Assembly (NCBI GenBank): GCA_019454045.1
Contig: SKCR01032772.1
Span: 310,001-374,000, forward strand
DNA from: Zanthoxylum bungeanum
Lineage: Eukaryota; Streptophyta; Magnoliopsida; Sapindales; Rutaceae
Reading direction: 5' to 3'
Length of the DNA stretch: 64,000 bases
The position numbers and the translations under genes are program-made. Positions 23,828-36,400 of the stretch are shown piece after piece (the stretch's first letter is position 1; each line of letters starts with the position of its first letter). The notes under the pieces were generated by a model that made no database searches, was not told where the DNA came from, and saw only the letters and a list, made by a program, of their open reading frames with translations.

Positions 23828-24302
23828 CACTACAAGAAATTACAGTTTTAGCGACGGAAATTAGAGACATAATATTTCGTTTCAAAATTTAACGACATAA
23901 TTGAGACGGAATTGAAATGGATAATGAAATTAATGATAAATAGAAACAGAATTCAGTCACTAAATAGTGACAAAAATTCAGTTTCTATTTAGAGACGGAA
24001 ATACTTCTGTCGCTAAATAGAAACGGAATTTCCGTCGCTATTTAGCGATGGAAATTATTCTGTTGCTAATTAGAGACGAAATTTCCGTCGCTAATTAGAG
24101 ACGGCATTTCCGTCGCTGTATAGAGACGGAATAAAATTTCGTCGCTAACTTTAGCGACGGATGAAATATTTTCGTCGCTATTTTTTTTGCGACCAACAAA
24201 ATAGAGACGGAATTTTTCCGTCGCTATTCTGTCGCTAGTGGTCAGTTAGCTACGGATTAGCTACGGATTTTTCCATCGCTATTTGACAATTTTCTTGTAT
24301 TG
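23828..24302 (+). mobile_element. Non-autonomous CACTA (En/Spm) element, TSD GGA
   Basis: The left end is CACTACAAGAAAT and the right end TTTTCTTGTATTG, inverted with one mismatch in the first 13 bases (CACTACAAGAAAA type). Flanks GGA at 23825-23827 and 24303-24305 are the 3-bp duplication CACTA elements make. The 475-bp body is a series of TTAGCGACGG / CCGTCGCTAA subterminal repeats in both orientations, as expected for transposase binding. There is no coding capacity, so a transposase in trans would be needed. Confidence 0.92.
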
Positions 24303-24365
24303 GGAAATAATGTCAATTTCACGACTCTTTATCACGCTTATCCTAACTTAAGGACGGGTGTGAAA

Positions 24366-25785
24366 AATACAAAGAAAGACGAAGTATTATTAGTATTAAA
24401 AACAACATGTAGATCCGAATAGATTGATTTACATGTAAGAAAATGATATAGATGTTTGAAGACGACCTTGGCTCGATTACCACCACATTTTGTTGAATGA
24501 CTTAATCCAAAAACTTCAGATATTAGGTAATAACTCGAAATTAATATTTTTGTAAAAATATCGAAACGATAAAGACAATCGGAAACAAAATTGTAATAAA
24601 ATGAGAATACTAAAATTTATCAATATTTTATTTTATTTGAGGAAGTATACTTTGTAGTCTATGAAGGTCAAGTATTTATATACTCCGAGGGTGAGTGCTT
24701 CTTACTATTTAGGGACAATTTAATTTTGGATTCAATTTGACCAATGAGTCAGTGAAACTCAGGCAAATCAAAAGAGGTGATAGCTGAGATTCCTCTAACC
24801 CTAAGATATTTTATACCAGAACATTGAAGGCATGCAACCAATGAGAAGATTGGAAATAAAAAGAAAATAAAATATCACCAATAGTCCTCATCGACTTGTA
24901 TTTGATGCTGAGTTTGAACTTTATTTTAAAATTTTTATAAATTATGATTGATATTTATTGGATAACAATTATATATATCTGAATTTTAATTATGTATTGA
25001 TATTAAAACATGTTTCAAAGAAGATATTTTAGCTCAACTCACAGTTGACAGAACAATTATTCAGATATAACTATTTTGTGACTGTTGGCATCAAATGCAT
25101 ATGTTGGCAACTGACATCTCAGTATGAAACAGACACAATTGTCACTGTTTAATTCATCCCGAATCTCAATGGCAAACATAACACAATTTCGTTACAATTT
25201 ATTTTACTTTGCATTATCATAACACTAACTTAAAAAAAATTGACCAATAAAATAATTTTACATTTTTTAATAAAAACTTCACAACTAAACACTTAAAAAC
25301 TTTTTATTAAAAGCTATACTTCTAAAAACTCTATTAATAAAAATTCTATTTGAAGAAGCTCTAATTGAAAAATTATATCAAACGGATCATTACTCAACTA
25401 TTTATCCTAATCCCTTAACTTAAGAGGCAAAAAAATAAAATAAAAAATAAAGAGAATACATAAAAGGGGTTTTAAAACATAAACAATGGAGAAAGAGAAG
25501 ATAACGCATGGGATAAAGAATGTAACCCTATTGTTCATGTCATGTACTAGTGTTCATTTAATATTTTTTGTTCATAACATTTTTATTTGTGTATTCATTG
25601 ATTTATATTTTATATATGCAAATTGCCAAAAAAAAAACACTAATATTTTTTTCCTTTAGATAAGAGGTATATTTTTAAGAACTCGTCTAAAAACATCCGA
25701 ATGTCAGAGTCGGCCTTAATTCTAGCTTCGAGTAAGCACCAAGAAAATCGAAATCGAAAGTCACTCCAAAAAAGTTAAAAGCAAT
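24366..25785. other. AT-rich stretch with no gene; contains a MITE-like repeat
   Basis: No coding sequence was recognised. The only identifiable part is an AT-rich repeat at about 25215-25385 that resembles the inverted-repeat element at 37485-37910. Confidence 0.6.
25215..25385. repeat. AT-rich MITE-like repeat, partial copy
   Basis: ACCAATAAAATAATTTTA, AACTAAACACTTAAAA, AAGCTATACTTCTAAAAA and CTATTTGAAGAAGCTCT occur here in the same order as in 37745-37895, so both derive from one repeat family. Only about half the element is present. Confidence 0.65.
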
Positions 25786-26095
25786 AACGTTTTGTTTACC
25801 TTGTCAAATGCTCGCTCTGGCACCAATGTTGGGAAGCGCTGGGCAATCCCAGTAGCACAAGTCCAAGCAACTGGATCTCATTTTCAGTCATAAAGGCTAC
25901 AGCAACTCCTACTGTTATGTGCTTTTCTTTTTGAAACAACTTCTCCTTGCTTTACGTTTTTATATATAATCAAATAATCATATTCCCTGTCATGAATAAA
26001 ACTCCTTAATTAATAAAACGTCTGCACCAGAAGATTATATTGCCAAACTAATCCGATTTTCCATTTCCAAAAGCTATTAAAACGGCATTAATTAT
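25786..26095 (-). mobile_element. Remnant of a minus-strand LTR element (PBS plus start of 5' LTR)
   Basis: On the minus strand TTGGTGCCAGAGCGAGC, resembling a tRNA-Met primer site, directly follows an LTR end whose plus-strand reading begins TGTTGGGAAGCGC at 25828. The LTR is cut at about 26095, where a different copia-type repeat begins. No protein sequence was recognised in the short interior at 25700-25815. Confidence 0.45.
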
Positions 26096-27566
26096 GGAGA
26101 AAAATTTATAAATTATCTATGATGCCCTTGATTACTCATATACTTTTAGTCTTGGTGTATGAATTATATACACAAATGGTTTTAAATATGAAATTAATAA
26201 TAGCTAAAATGGTCTATAGAGAGTAAACAATGATGGTTACATTGTTTGTGATTTATTTACAGTAATGGTTCATTCTATAAATGTATGATAACCTTAATCT
26301 AAGATCGTTCATGTGGCGATATGAGAACGTATGCACCTTATATAATGTGATCATATAGGACCAAACTCAGATGGAAATGAATTTTTTTAATATCTATTAG
26401 ACAAAGAAATTCATATCAGTCTAGTAGATGATCATATACGGGTTTATCTAAATCTTGAGTGCACTACGAACTCATGCATGATAGGCTATGTTATTTGATA
26501 TATATGAGTGAGATCGATGTAGAATTCTTATCAATAACTTCGTATTTTGGGGACATGGTTTGATATGTAGTTGGTGACGTTTTACATGGATATGAAGTCC
26601 ACTCCTTCTTGCGAGAAGTATCTTCCTCAAAGGTTTATTCGGTACTAGAACAATTAGAGCGTTTAAGTCAACTATTACAAATAGAAATATAAAATTCATA
26701 ATAATTATGAATAAATCATTCATTAGAGAATTAATGGTACTTAAAGCACTAGAAATAATTAGAGGGGTATAACATATATTATGACTCGATTCTAATTATA
26801 AGATAATCGTAAAGGGTTAACCTATATGTAATGATTATATCGATGAATTCCGACGTAGCTCGGTTTAAATTAAATATTTACAGCAACGAGAGTGCAACTT
26901 TAGGTTCTTATTAAAATAACTTAGAATTAATAATTCAGAATATTTGATTAAAGAGTTTTAATCAACATCCCAAAATTATTGGAGCTCGGAGCTACGGGTC
27001 TATTCGATTCCCGTGCTAATTTGTTACACTAGAGGAATATATATATATAATTGGATAAAACCATAATTTACTGAAATTATGACTATTTGGCCGATGTTAC
27101 AGTACTAGAACTACTATATCAATGCATATAATGTGTAGGAAAATTCTCGAAATTTCAGAATCATTCCAGAAGCGTTTTAAAAATTTTGTATAGTATGGGC
27201 AAAATGATAATTTATTAAAATTACTATAATCAGCTATGGCTACAGTGAAATTATCACTATAGCAGTGGGCTGCTCTAGTTTTGAGGATGATCCGATTATC
27301 CCGGTCAGTTGGTTCGGTGAACCAGTAAACGGATTAACGTGTAACCTTGGAAAGTGTTTTCGAAAATTTTATCTCGAGTCTCTACGGATCAACGGTTATC
27401 CTGGTCACTTCTAATAATTGATATTAATGAGTGATTAGGCTGAAATACGAATAAATTAAAGGTATATGATACCGGATAATTTATCCGAATTTAAAAGTTT
27501 TAAAAGTCGATTTTGTCCACTGACACGCTTCTGCTGCATTTGCCTTAACACCATTTGCTTGTGTAA
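26096..27566 (+). mobile_element. Copia-type LTR copy 1 plus adjoining tail
   Basis: From 26096 to about 26945 this aligns in order with 27700-28082 and 29038-29457. Shared phrases include GATTACTCAT(A/G)TACTTT, GAGATCGATGTAGAA and TAACCTATATGTAATGATTA. The following 620 bp have no counterpart because the second copy is cut short. AGTAGGAGAT at 27557-27566 looks like a polypurine tract before the next LTR, but no PBS was found. I take this as a degenerate LTR pair with a largely lost interior. Confidence 0.6.
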
Positions 27567-28082
27567 GTAGGAGATTATTAAGATATATGCCCTATAGGAT
27601 CATGTACTATGTAAACATATAATTATTATAATAATAAACGATACATTATTCATTTATCATTTGTTTGAATTATTCGCATAATGTAAATTATTTGTGATAT
27701 CTTTGATTACTCATGTACTTTCAGACTTAGAGGACTTAAGTCTGAAATCAGCAATTGAAAATAGTCCATAGAGAGCAAACAAAGATAGATACTTTGTTTG
27801 TGATTTATTTATAGTAGTGATCTATTTTATAAATATATGACGACGTTGATCCGAAATCGTTCATATGACGACATGTGAATGAAGGCATCTTATATGATGT
27901 AATTATATAGGACTGGACCCAAATGAAAATGAGTTTTTTTTAATATCCATTTTACAAAAAAATTCATATCAATCTACTAAATGATCATATATTGGCTGAT
28001 CTAAATCCCGAATGTACTACAAACTCTTGTATGGCAGGTTATGTCATTTGATTTACATGTGTGAGATCGATGTAGAAGTCCT

Positions 28083-29032
28083 TGTTAATTCCATTTTTAT
28101 TGGCATTGTCTGTGACAAAACAAGTTCAATTGAGTTGTAATTTATCTTGAAGAACTTCGAGCAATTAGACTGGTTTATGGCAGAGCTGGAGCATTTTCGT
28201 TAGTGCTGCGTTCATTGCAGCGTTCGAACGTGAGGCGTTAGTGGTACGTTCGTTGTTGGGTTCGAACAAAATATTCCAGACAGCAAACGTTCGAGGCACG
28301 TTCGAGGAAGCGTTCGAACGGGGACATTCCAGTGAGCACGCGTTCGTGGTGCATTCGAGTAGCGTTCGAACGCGACTACGATCTGAACGTATTTTTGAGC
28401 ATTTTCACTTTGAAAAACCCTAAATCTTCACCTTACCTATAAATAGAACATGTAGCCACCATCCTCAAGTGTTGAAACGCAAATCCATTGAGCCAAAACC
28501 TCTCAAAGCTTTCAACCTTCTTTGATTCCACCATTGAAAAATTCTTTGATAAACTTTCAACACAACCTAACCAAAAATTCATAATCCTTCAGAGTTCTCA
28601 AGGAGGAAGATTGGTAGTCGGAGTTTTGGCGTGAGTAAGGATTTGATTCACTCATAGACTTCAGAGGTTCTGAAGAAAACTATCATGTGCGGCCTTAATG
28701 AGTTCCTTGAGTTCTTATAGTTTAGAGGTACTTGAGTCGGTGGAGTTGTCACCATAGGTCTTGACCATCGCTGTAAGTTTTTCTCTATATAGTGGATTGA
28801 GCTAGTAGCCGAGATACCCGGAGTGGTTTTTTACTCGCACGAGTTTTCCACATCGTCACCAAAATTATTATGTTGATTTTGTGTGATTGCTTTATTTTCC
28901 GCAATATATTTTATTTGTTGGATATTGTGGTTACTTGTTGATTAATCCATAGACACATTAATTAAGACTTGTCTTAGTTAATTGTGATAAATTTTACAAA
29001 GGGTCAGAACCTAGGATAATCACGAACTTTCA
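28083..29032 (+). mobile_element. Sire-like solo LTR, near-TSD GTCCT/GTCCC
   Basis: TGTTAATTCCATTTTTATTGG at the left and GAACTTTCA at the right match, in reverse, the LTRs at 40594-41686, 43921-45013 and 48459-49495. Flanks are GTCCT (28078-28082) and GTCCC (29033-29037). A TATA-like CCTATAAATAG lies at about 28436-28446 and GTTCGAAC palindromes lie upstream of it. The element family is therefore present twice in the window, here only as a recombined solo LTR. Confidence 0.88.
28195..28395. repeat. GTTCGAAC palindrome cluster in the U3 of the Sire-like solo LTR
   Basis: Within 200 bp there are several CGTTCGAACG or GTTCGAAC palindromes and half-sites such as ACGTTCGAGG and GCATTCGAG. They end about 40 bp before the TATA box. 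The same cluster is present in reverse in the three related LTRs. Confidence 0.85.
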
Positions 29033-29457
29033 GTCCCGATTGATAACTTCATACTTTGGAGGCATGGTTTGATGTGTAACTTGGGATGTTTTACATAAAT
29101 ATGAAGTCTACTCGTTATGAGAAGTAGAATAGTATATTTCTTAAGGGTTTATTTGGTATTTGAACAATTAGAGTACTCAAATTTTTATATTAGAAATAGA
29201 AAGATAAAATTCATAATAGTTATGAATAAATCATTCATCAGAGAATTAATGGTATTTAAGGCACAAGAAATAATGATAATGGTATAACAAATATTAAGAC
29301 ACAACTCTAATTATAAGATACTCGTGGAGATCAACCTATATGTAATGATTATATTGACGGATGCCGACGTGGTTCAGTTTAAATTAAATATTTACAATAA
29401 CGAGAGTACAATTTTGAATTTTTAGTGAATAACTTAAAGTTAATAATTCAAAATATA

Positions 29458-30769
29458 GCAAATAGAGGAAGTCAAACACACCATGTAATTCATACATCAA
29501 TTCAATAGAACTTTGGTACTGACAAATAGGGGATACATATGAATAGATGATTATGTACTTGGGTATATAAGGTGAACCATGACGGTTCTGAATTTAACTA
29601 GCCAAAATAAATATTGACTGCCTGAAAACACAAAGCATCAATATATATGAGGTTGAAATACTTTACTTTTTAACAAGTTTTATGTTGATTGTCAAAATTT
29701 AATACAATCCTCTTTCTTTTTTTAGGTTTAGGATTAATTATGAAAAGATATTACAACTTAAGAACCAGACGGAGTTCGACACTAATTTATAGTTATTGAT
29801 TTCTTTAAACCAAGGATAGAGAATGTGGATGAGTTAGAAATATCTAAGGGATCAATGGCTATAAATTAATATCAAGATTTTACGTTTTTATGTTAAAATA
29901 TCTCCGCCCTATATGCATGTGTACGCACGTATATAAAAGAGAATAAACCGCTATACTTGTTATGTACAAAGAAAAAAGAGGGATATATATATGGAGAAAA
30001 TCTTCATTCATGTAACAAGTCAATCATCCATTGCCACGCGCGCTAAAAAATAAAAAAACAACTAAAAAATAGATATTAAATTATACATGTTATTTTTTAA
30101 TTCGCTGGTGGTACCACGTTATCCATACCATTGTTGCACCAAAGATTTACTCATATATATGAAAGTGAATTTGTGCTGTGTCCCCTTGTATTGTAACAAT
30201 TTAAGTAAGTACGTAGCTCTTATATTCTTTTACATGATCTTGATTATTGATCCTATTAACAGAGACTCTGTGGACAGTCCAAACTAAAGAGTCAAAAGTC
30301 CCACAATAATGCATGAATATTTGGTAAAAGTTTTGGTTTTGACAATCTAATACAGTATCTATCAATTAATTTAACAGTAAATAAATAATATTCTTCATTT
30401 TAAAAATAGGGGGGAAAAGAGATCATACAAAAGTAGCAGCAGCAGTCAGCAAGAGTAGTGAAAGAAAGCTGTGGTAGTATTATCATCAGCAAACGCTAAA
30501 AGTAAAACCTGGTGGTGTATGCGGCAGTAGCAGGTTTTGCACTGAGGGTATTTTATCAGAGGCACTACAACTTTTGTTCTCTGTATATTTGACTGATACT
30601 ATTTTTAGGGCAGGCCATTATTATTATTATTATTATTAGTTATTACTTTTTTAAGCTTTTATGTGTTGATCAAGCTGAAGTCGCTCGTCATCAAACACAA
30701 AAAGAACAACCATTAACTCATGAAGAAAATCTTAAATGCCGTAAGTAAAATTAAGTCGAATGTTATAAC
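29458..30769. other. AT-rich intergenic stretch, nothing recognised
   Basis: No protein family, RNA gene or repeat boundary was recognised. An ATT microsatellite lies at about 30618-30642. Open frames are short and without motifs. Confidence 0.55.
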
Positions 30770-31349
30770 TAGAGCCATCAAAATTTGAAACTATCCATAT
30801 AACCCCATACGGACTAGACACGAAAAAAATGGATTTGGGTGGTTAAATTTGTTTTTTGTTTTTAAATGGGTCATGTTTGTGTGAACCGGATTAAGTTTTC
30901 AAAGTATTGACCAACCAACGTATTTAAGGAACGATTATTTATAAATTATCGTGTCGCGTTAACCTATTAATCCACCAAATATTAATCTGCAACCCATACG
31001 AAAATTAGGATTTTAATTACAATAATGATAAATGTATTAATTAAATTGTGATTTTAAATTAAATTTTAATTTAATTAAATATTTTTTTACTACACACAAC
31101 CTCCCCTTGATTTAAAATTATAATTATGTATTCATAGAGTACATTTATCACTACTGTTTTGATTATTAATAATATTAATTTATACATTTACTCAATTTTA
31201 AATGGGTCCTTTTAACTTTCATGTTAGGTTAGTGTTTTCATATTTAGACATAATTATTAAGTGGATCGTATTTAAATTAGCTTAAATTTGACACGACATG
31301 AAATTAATCCGACAAAAATCCGACCGACTAACCCATTTTGCCAGCTCTA
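30770..31349. mobile_element. hAT-type MITE, near-TSD GTTATAAC/GTTATAAT
   Basis: The left end TAGAGCCATCAAAA and the right end TTTTGCCAGCTCTA are imperfect inverted repeats. They are flanked by GTTATAAC (30762-30769) and GTTATAAT (31350-31357), an 8-bp duplication with one change, the length hAT elements produce. The 580-bp body is non-coding. TAGAGCTGGCAAAA-type ends with GGGTC-like subterminal sequence are common in plant MITEs. Confidence 0.85.
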
Positions 31350-33265
31350 GTTATAATCATCTTATTATATTAAACTTGTCAAAGTTTCATTAAATGATTA
31401 CTCGGATAGAGACGAGAAATTAGCAAAAATGAACTCACTACAAAAAAAAAATACATATTAGCGAAGAAAATTATTATCAGTAATTAATATGATAATAATT
31501 TGAGCTGCCCATAGCTCATCTCTCTTTCTTTCTCTCTGTGTAGTGATGCTACTGTTTAGTTGCCGATACACAAGGTTTCAATAACAGACTGCTGCTGTTG
31601 TTTCACCAAATGTTAGCAAGTTGTTGCTGACACATCGTTGGCGAAACAGTAGCTGTTGCTCGTTGCTTTTGGCGCAACAGCAGCAGCTTCTGTACATTGT
31701 GTGAAATAAGCAACCCCTATTGTTGCGCCAACAGTAGCAGTGCTGCGCAAAGAAAAAGGAAGAGATGGCATGGTGTGCCGTGTGCCTGTTTCATGTCCAT
31801 CATTGATATCCTCTATGTTATTTCAAATTCTAGGGAAATAATTGACCAACCAAATCACAGGAGAAAAAAAAATCTGAAGTGGGACCCTTGATACAACGTG
31901 GCGATTTCATGATTTCGATTTTCAACCCCATATCTAGGATGCAAAATTTTAGACTAAATAAGCATGCATATATGCGTTCAAGATAAAAAAAAAAAAAACG
32001 AAAGAGAACAAGAGAGATTTGGTAGCTACTACTGACCTGAGGATCTTGAAAGAAAATTGTTCTTTAACCAGTTGGTTACTTCATTATTCATTCGGGCAGG
32101 AATATGAATATGGAGAAACACGAGCAAATGATATATTTATTGCGAAAAGGGAGACAGATTCATCAAAGCTAAATTTTCACTCACAAGCAGACGTATAAAA
32201 GATGCCAAAGGCAAATAAAAAACACAGAAGAGAGGCCGGAAGTGAAAGTGACTATTCAAGAGAAATATGTATAACATGGATCGCTGCACTGTTGAAGCGA
32301 TGAATCCGGAAAAAAGAGAATGAGTGAGACTGTGTCTGTGAGAGCAAAAGAACTGCAGATACTGAGTGGTTTTGCAGTCTGCACTGCCAGTTAAAAAAAT
32401 AATCTAACAATTAATTAATTATCACTGACACAGCCTTAATTTTTCTTCAATCTTTATTGTTTTTAATAAGGTTGGTTAGTGATAGCTTTAGGTGGTGTTC
32501 ATAGACTGCATATATAGGCCATTAGCAGTACGGAGTTTCTTTAGCTGCCGTTGAATATCGATGTTCGAAGTTTATGATATTGAAAGATTATTTAAAATGG
32601 GCTAAAATCTTTGCCTGCAGAATTGAAAGATCGTGTCGTTTATTATGTGTCTGCTTGCTTTCTTTTCTTTACTTTTCTTTGAAACTGTAAGGAATGGATG
32701 AGCCGAAATTTAGGGTTTGAGAAACTCTAGATAATGTCACGCGCGAGCTTTTGGCAAGAATAAGATTCTTTGTTTTCTAAAATTTATTTACATTAATTGC
32801 ATGATCCATCAGTTGTAACTTTTTTATTTTTATTTTTTGAAAAAAAAAACAGAATTTACCAGTACAATACATTATTGATTTTGCAAGGACATCATTAGAG
32901 TGATAATCTAATCTAATTAAACTACATACAGTTTTCACTAACTTCAATAACGAGCTCGGAATGAGCAAGAGTTTCTCTCTAGCTCTTTTTTCGGTATCTT
33001 CCACTGTCATGGTTGGCCCTTTCAGTTGATATACAGATAGATCGACTGCCAAGCTTTAGAAATTTGAAATCTAGAGAAAGTCTACACCGTTGCACACAAA
33101 AAAAAAAATTACCAAAACTAACCACAAATCTAGATCTATGTTGTAAATTTATTTTCAAACTTTATTACAAGGATCTAATAAACTTTATTACAAGGATTTA
33201 TTTTCAACTACTACATTTCATTATCCAAAATAGCAAGAATCTCAGATACACCGGGAGTAAAAACA
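31350..33265. other. Intergenic stretch downstream of the CWC16 gene
   Basis: No gene was recognised. A possible degenerate CACTA end (CACTACAAAAAAAAAA) is at 31437 and a cluster of inverted GCAACAGCAGCAG motifs at 31550-31745. The minus-strand sequence 32030-32400 looks like a pyrimidine-rich untranslated leader ending in CTCAG/GTCAGTAG, but no coding exon follows. Confidence 0.5.
31550..31745. repeat. Inverted and direct (T)TGGCGCAACAG(C/T)AGCAG motifs
   Basis: At least four units occur in both orientations, for example GACTGCTGCTGTTG, GGCGAAACAGTAGCTG, TTTTGGCGCAACAGCAGCAG and GTTGCGCCAACAGTAGCAG. They could be subterminal repeats of a CACTA element whose CACTACAAA end lies at 31437, but no opposite end was found. 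Confidence 0.5.
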
Positions 33266-33271
33266 TTTATT
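33266..33271 (-). promoter_or_regulatory. Candidate poly(A) signal of the CWC16 gene
   Basis: AATAAA on the minus strand lies about 175 bp after the stop codon, in AT-rich sequence. It is the nearest perfect hexamer I saw; plant signals are loose, so another site may be used. Confidence 0.4.
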
Positions 33272-33444
33272 GTTAATTTCTATGAACAAGACACAGAAAA
33301 AGTACTCCTCAACCAACACGCAATTACAGAAAATAAAATGATTTATGTACTCCAGTGTCAACGAGCGAATCCAGATTATGGGTTACAAGCCGTAGGGGTA
33401 ATAGTGTAGATGAAAAAAACTGCTGCATATTTTTCATTTGTCAG

Positions 33445-36400
33445 CTAGAACCTTCTAGCAGAAACTGAACTATGCTTATGCCTGGTTGAAGGCACAGGAC
33501 CCTGAGACCATGATGATGGTTTAAATGACCCAGTCAGCAAGTTGGATGCTGCACCTGCATTAATTTTCCTTCTCTTGGCTTCTAGCTGCAGTTGTTTCGT
33601 ATTTGATACCGAGGACCCAGAAAATATTGAAGTAGCGTTAATCAAAGCTCGCTTATCCTTCCTATTTTTTTCAAACTTGGAAGAAAACTTAACATGTGCT
33701 GCAGCACCAGCATCTTCTTTAGTCGACGGAAGAAGTCGTAAGCCAATGCCCAGTTTTCTTGAAGCGGACTCCTCTTCGGCGACTCTCTTCTTTTGAGACT
33801 GAAAAATAAAAAGCAAGTTAGCACAGGGTTAAACACTACACGAACAAAGTACTAGTCTAAGCTCTGTAACCTACTCTAAGTTGGGCCCTGAGAGCCTTGT
33901 TTAGGGCATAGTCATCTGAATGCCTGGCATCAGATATTCTCTGCATGCGCACTAGCCTTGGCTCAGCTTCTTTCTTCTTCTGCAGATCTGCTTCCTGGTG
34001 CTCAAGACGATAAAATGGATCTGAAAGCTTACCCCTTTCTGTGTGACGCAATAGAATTGAGAGCTAGGTTTAGATATCATCTCAAAAACATATGTAAATG
34101 ATAAGCACGGCTGACTTAACCATTGTTATGGTACTGACATGTCTGACGCTAACAAATCAACAAGAAGACGTCAAAGATGGAATTTCCAAAACTCAGAAGA
34201 CATACAGAACCTATAATTACATCAAAGTATGTACTTGATACAAACCTTCATCTGCAGGGAGTAAAAGAGTCTCTGCGTCCTCAACATCAAAATCCTCCGT
34301 CTTCCGCTGGGCCCCACTAATAATTACATATTCACAATTCTTTGGATCTGTTTGGATAACAATCTCATGTTTGCAGCAGGGGGACTTCATCGTAAAGCTC
34401 CATATCTACACAAAACAATATCATAGTTAATAGTTATTACCTAGATCACCTCAAAGTACAGAGCCAATTGTAATTAATGTACTATAACGACTAACGAGGC
34501 AACTTCTAAGTGTGTGAACGCCATGAAATTGTGTTTATGTCAATGATAGCATTGAACTATTATCTTCCAAGCAGCACAAAGCATATCATTTAACACGTGA
34601 CACATTCAATTAATAACCTTGGGCATTCAAAAAAATCTGAAAAATGTACCTTTGTAGAGTAGTAATTTCCCACTTGTTTTTTTTCAGCATTGAACCGAAC
34701 ACCCTTTGCAATCATAGAATTGCATCCACCGCACCATATATTGAAAGGCATTTCGAACCTGAAAGCGTCAATAGATGAAAGAAATTAGCAGTTGGGAAAG
34801 AAAACTTCTACATGGTAGTATTAAAAATGGCCTTTCACGTTCCAACTGATTAATACATCTAGCAGAGGAAAAGGAAAATTCAAGTATACGCTTTTTATTT
34901 CTTTTCAATCATCATCATCAACAAATCACAAGCTGAATACTGAAGGAGTAGTAAGATTTTCAGCTGAAATGGGGCGTAATCTCATGTACGGTTTTGCAAC
35001 ATCCTTTGTCATTTTTCAAAAACTTAATGGTGGACGTGAGGTTCAGCCTAATGACAAAGGGAACCTTCTGTTTTGAAAAGTAGGAAAATAATCGCTCATA
35101 AACCTCTGCTCAAATTCATTAGAGACCTACCAGAAGTTTCACAACAATTATCAAAAACCACCCTGCAGGGAGGTTTTCCCTAATTTCTACACCATATATA
35201 TCTGTTTCTAATTAAAAGAAATCCAGAAGAGATTAACAAATTTACTGTTCTCAATTTATGACACATTTAAAAAGTGCATAGCTGCTAGTAAATAACAAGA
35301 TCACAGATTAATTCTCACTAAAAATTACCCGCTTAGCTAGACAATGATTTCAATTAAAACTTTTCAAAACACTTCCTCATGTAAGAAACCTTTATGGAGA
35401 GATCAAAACCAAGACTCCAATTGTGAACGCTTATTACTAGGATATGCCACCAATCTTTCATTACCATATGCCCATATGGATAAAAGTAGCTTCAGCAGAA
35501 ATTAAATGTATCACTTTCAATGTTAGAAGGTTATGCCCATAAATGTCAATATAACATCATTATTTTCATATGCCAAATCAAGATTTCTCAGACATAGTTG
35601 AAAATTAAATTTCTAGATTTCTCAGATTCAATACCTTATAATCAAAATGCCCTGATCTAATTTTCTTGCTCTCTCCCTCAAAGCATGCTGACCATGGAAC
35701 TTGTTCAAAGAACCCTAAAAAACCAAAAGTAGTGTGAGAACACACAATAATAATTCATCAGAAGCAATTCCAACAACAATAATATAGTTCAAGACTACCA
35801 CGTATTTACTACATACCTGATTTGGGGTCCATTCTGGAGGATAGTAAAAATTATCAGCCCTAGCAGCTGCAAGTGAAGACTGCAAAAACACAAAAACTAC
35901 AAGTTTAATACCTTAAAAAATCGACAAAACAAAGAAGGAAAGTCATAACATCAAAGCACCATTTGTGAACCATAAATAAGTTATCAGAACTGTAATCTCA
36001 TACAAAGTACAAACATGATTCATCAAACACAAAACTTCAAATCCGAGACACCAATTTGACTCCCTTGAAGCAATCGAGCACCTAAACTTCATTACAGTGC
36101 CAAAGTACACAAAAACATATACATAATAATCAACCCCAACATTATTTTCCCCGAAAATCTACTTTAAAATATAAGTCCTTTGATTGCAAATATTGATCCT
36201 CCATTATTATCATGAATTCACCATATTAATCTTTGAACATTATCCAGTGTTCTAAAAGGTGGCCGCCGCGCTTGGCCCCAAATTGTTGGGGCAAGGCGTG
36301 CACTGGAATGGGTGGTTTTTTCTGTCCATTCCGGCAAAATTTTGCCGCGAAAATCAACCATTGACCGCCACCGATTTTTGGGAATTTTCGAAATTGACAG

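Larger units (their letters stand above)
9529..24365 (+). mobile_element. Family A gypsy-type solo LTR opened by nested insertions, TSD AATAC
   Basis: The LTR starts TGTAACACCCCC at 9529 and ends GGACGGGTGTGAAA at 24365 (expected GACA). It is flanked by AATAC at 9524-9528 and at 24366-24370, a perfect 5-bp target duplication nearly 15 kb apart. The LTR's own sequence occupies 9529-10002, 16812-17877, 23561-23827 and 24306-24365, about 1.87 kb. The last three pieces align in order with 1-1228. No PBS, coding sequence or second LTR belongs to it, so it is a solo LTR left by LTR-LTR recombination. It was in place before the other insertions between those coordinates. Confidence 0.88.
27567..29457 (+). 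mobile_element. Copia-type LTR copy 2, truncated, split by a solo LTR
   Basis: It begins TATTAAGATATATGCCCTATAGG, close to the TGTTGGAAATATGCCCTAGAGG start of Angela-type LTRs, right after a polypurine-like tract. It is interrupted at 28083-29032 and ends abruptly at 29457, where similarity to the first copy stops. Confidence 0.65.
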
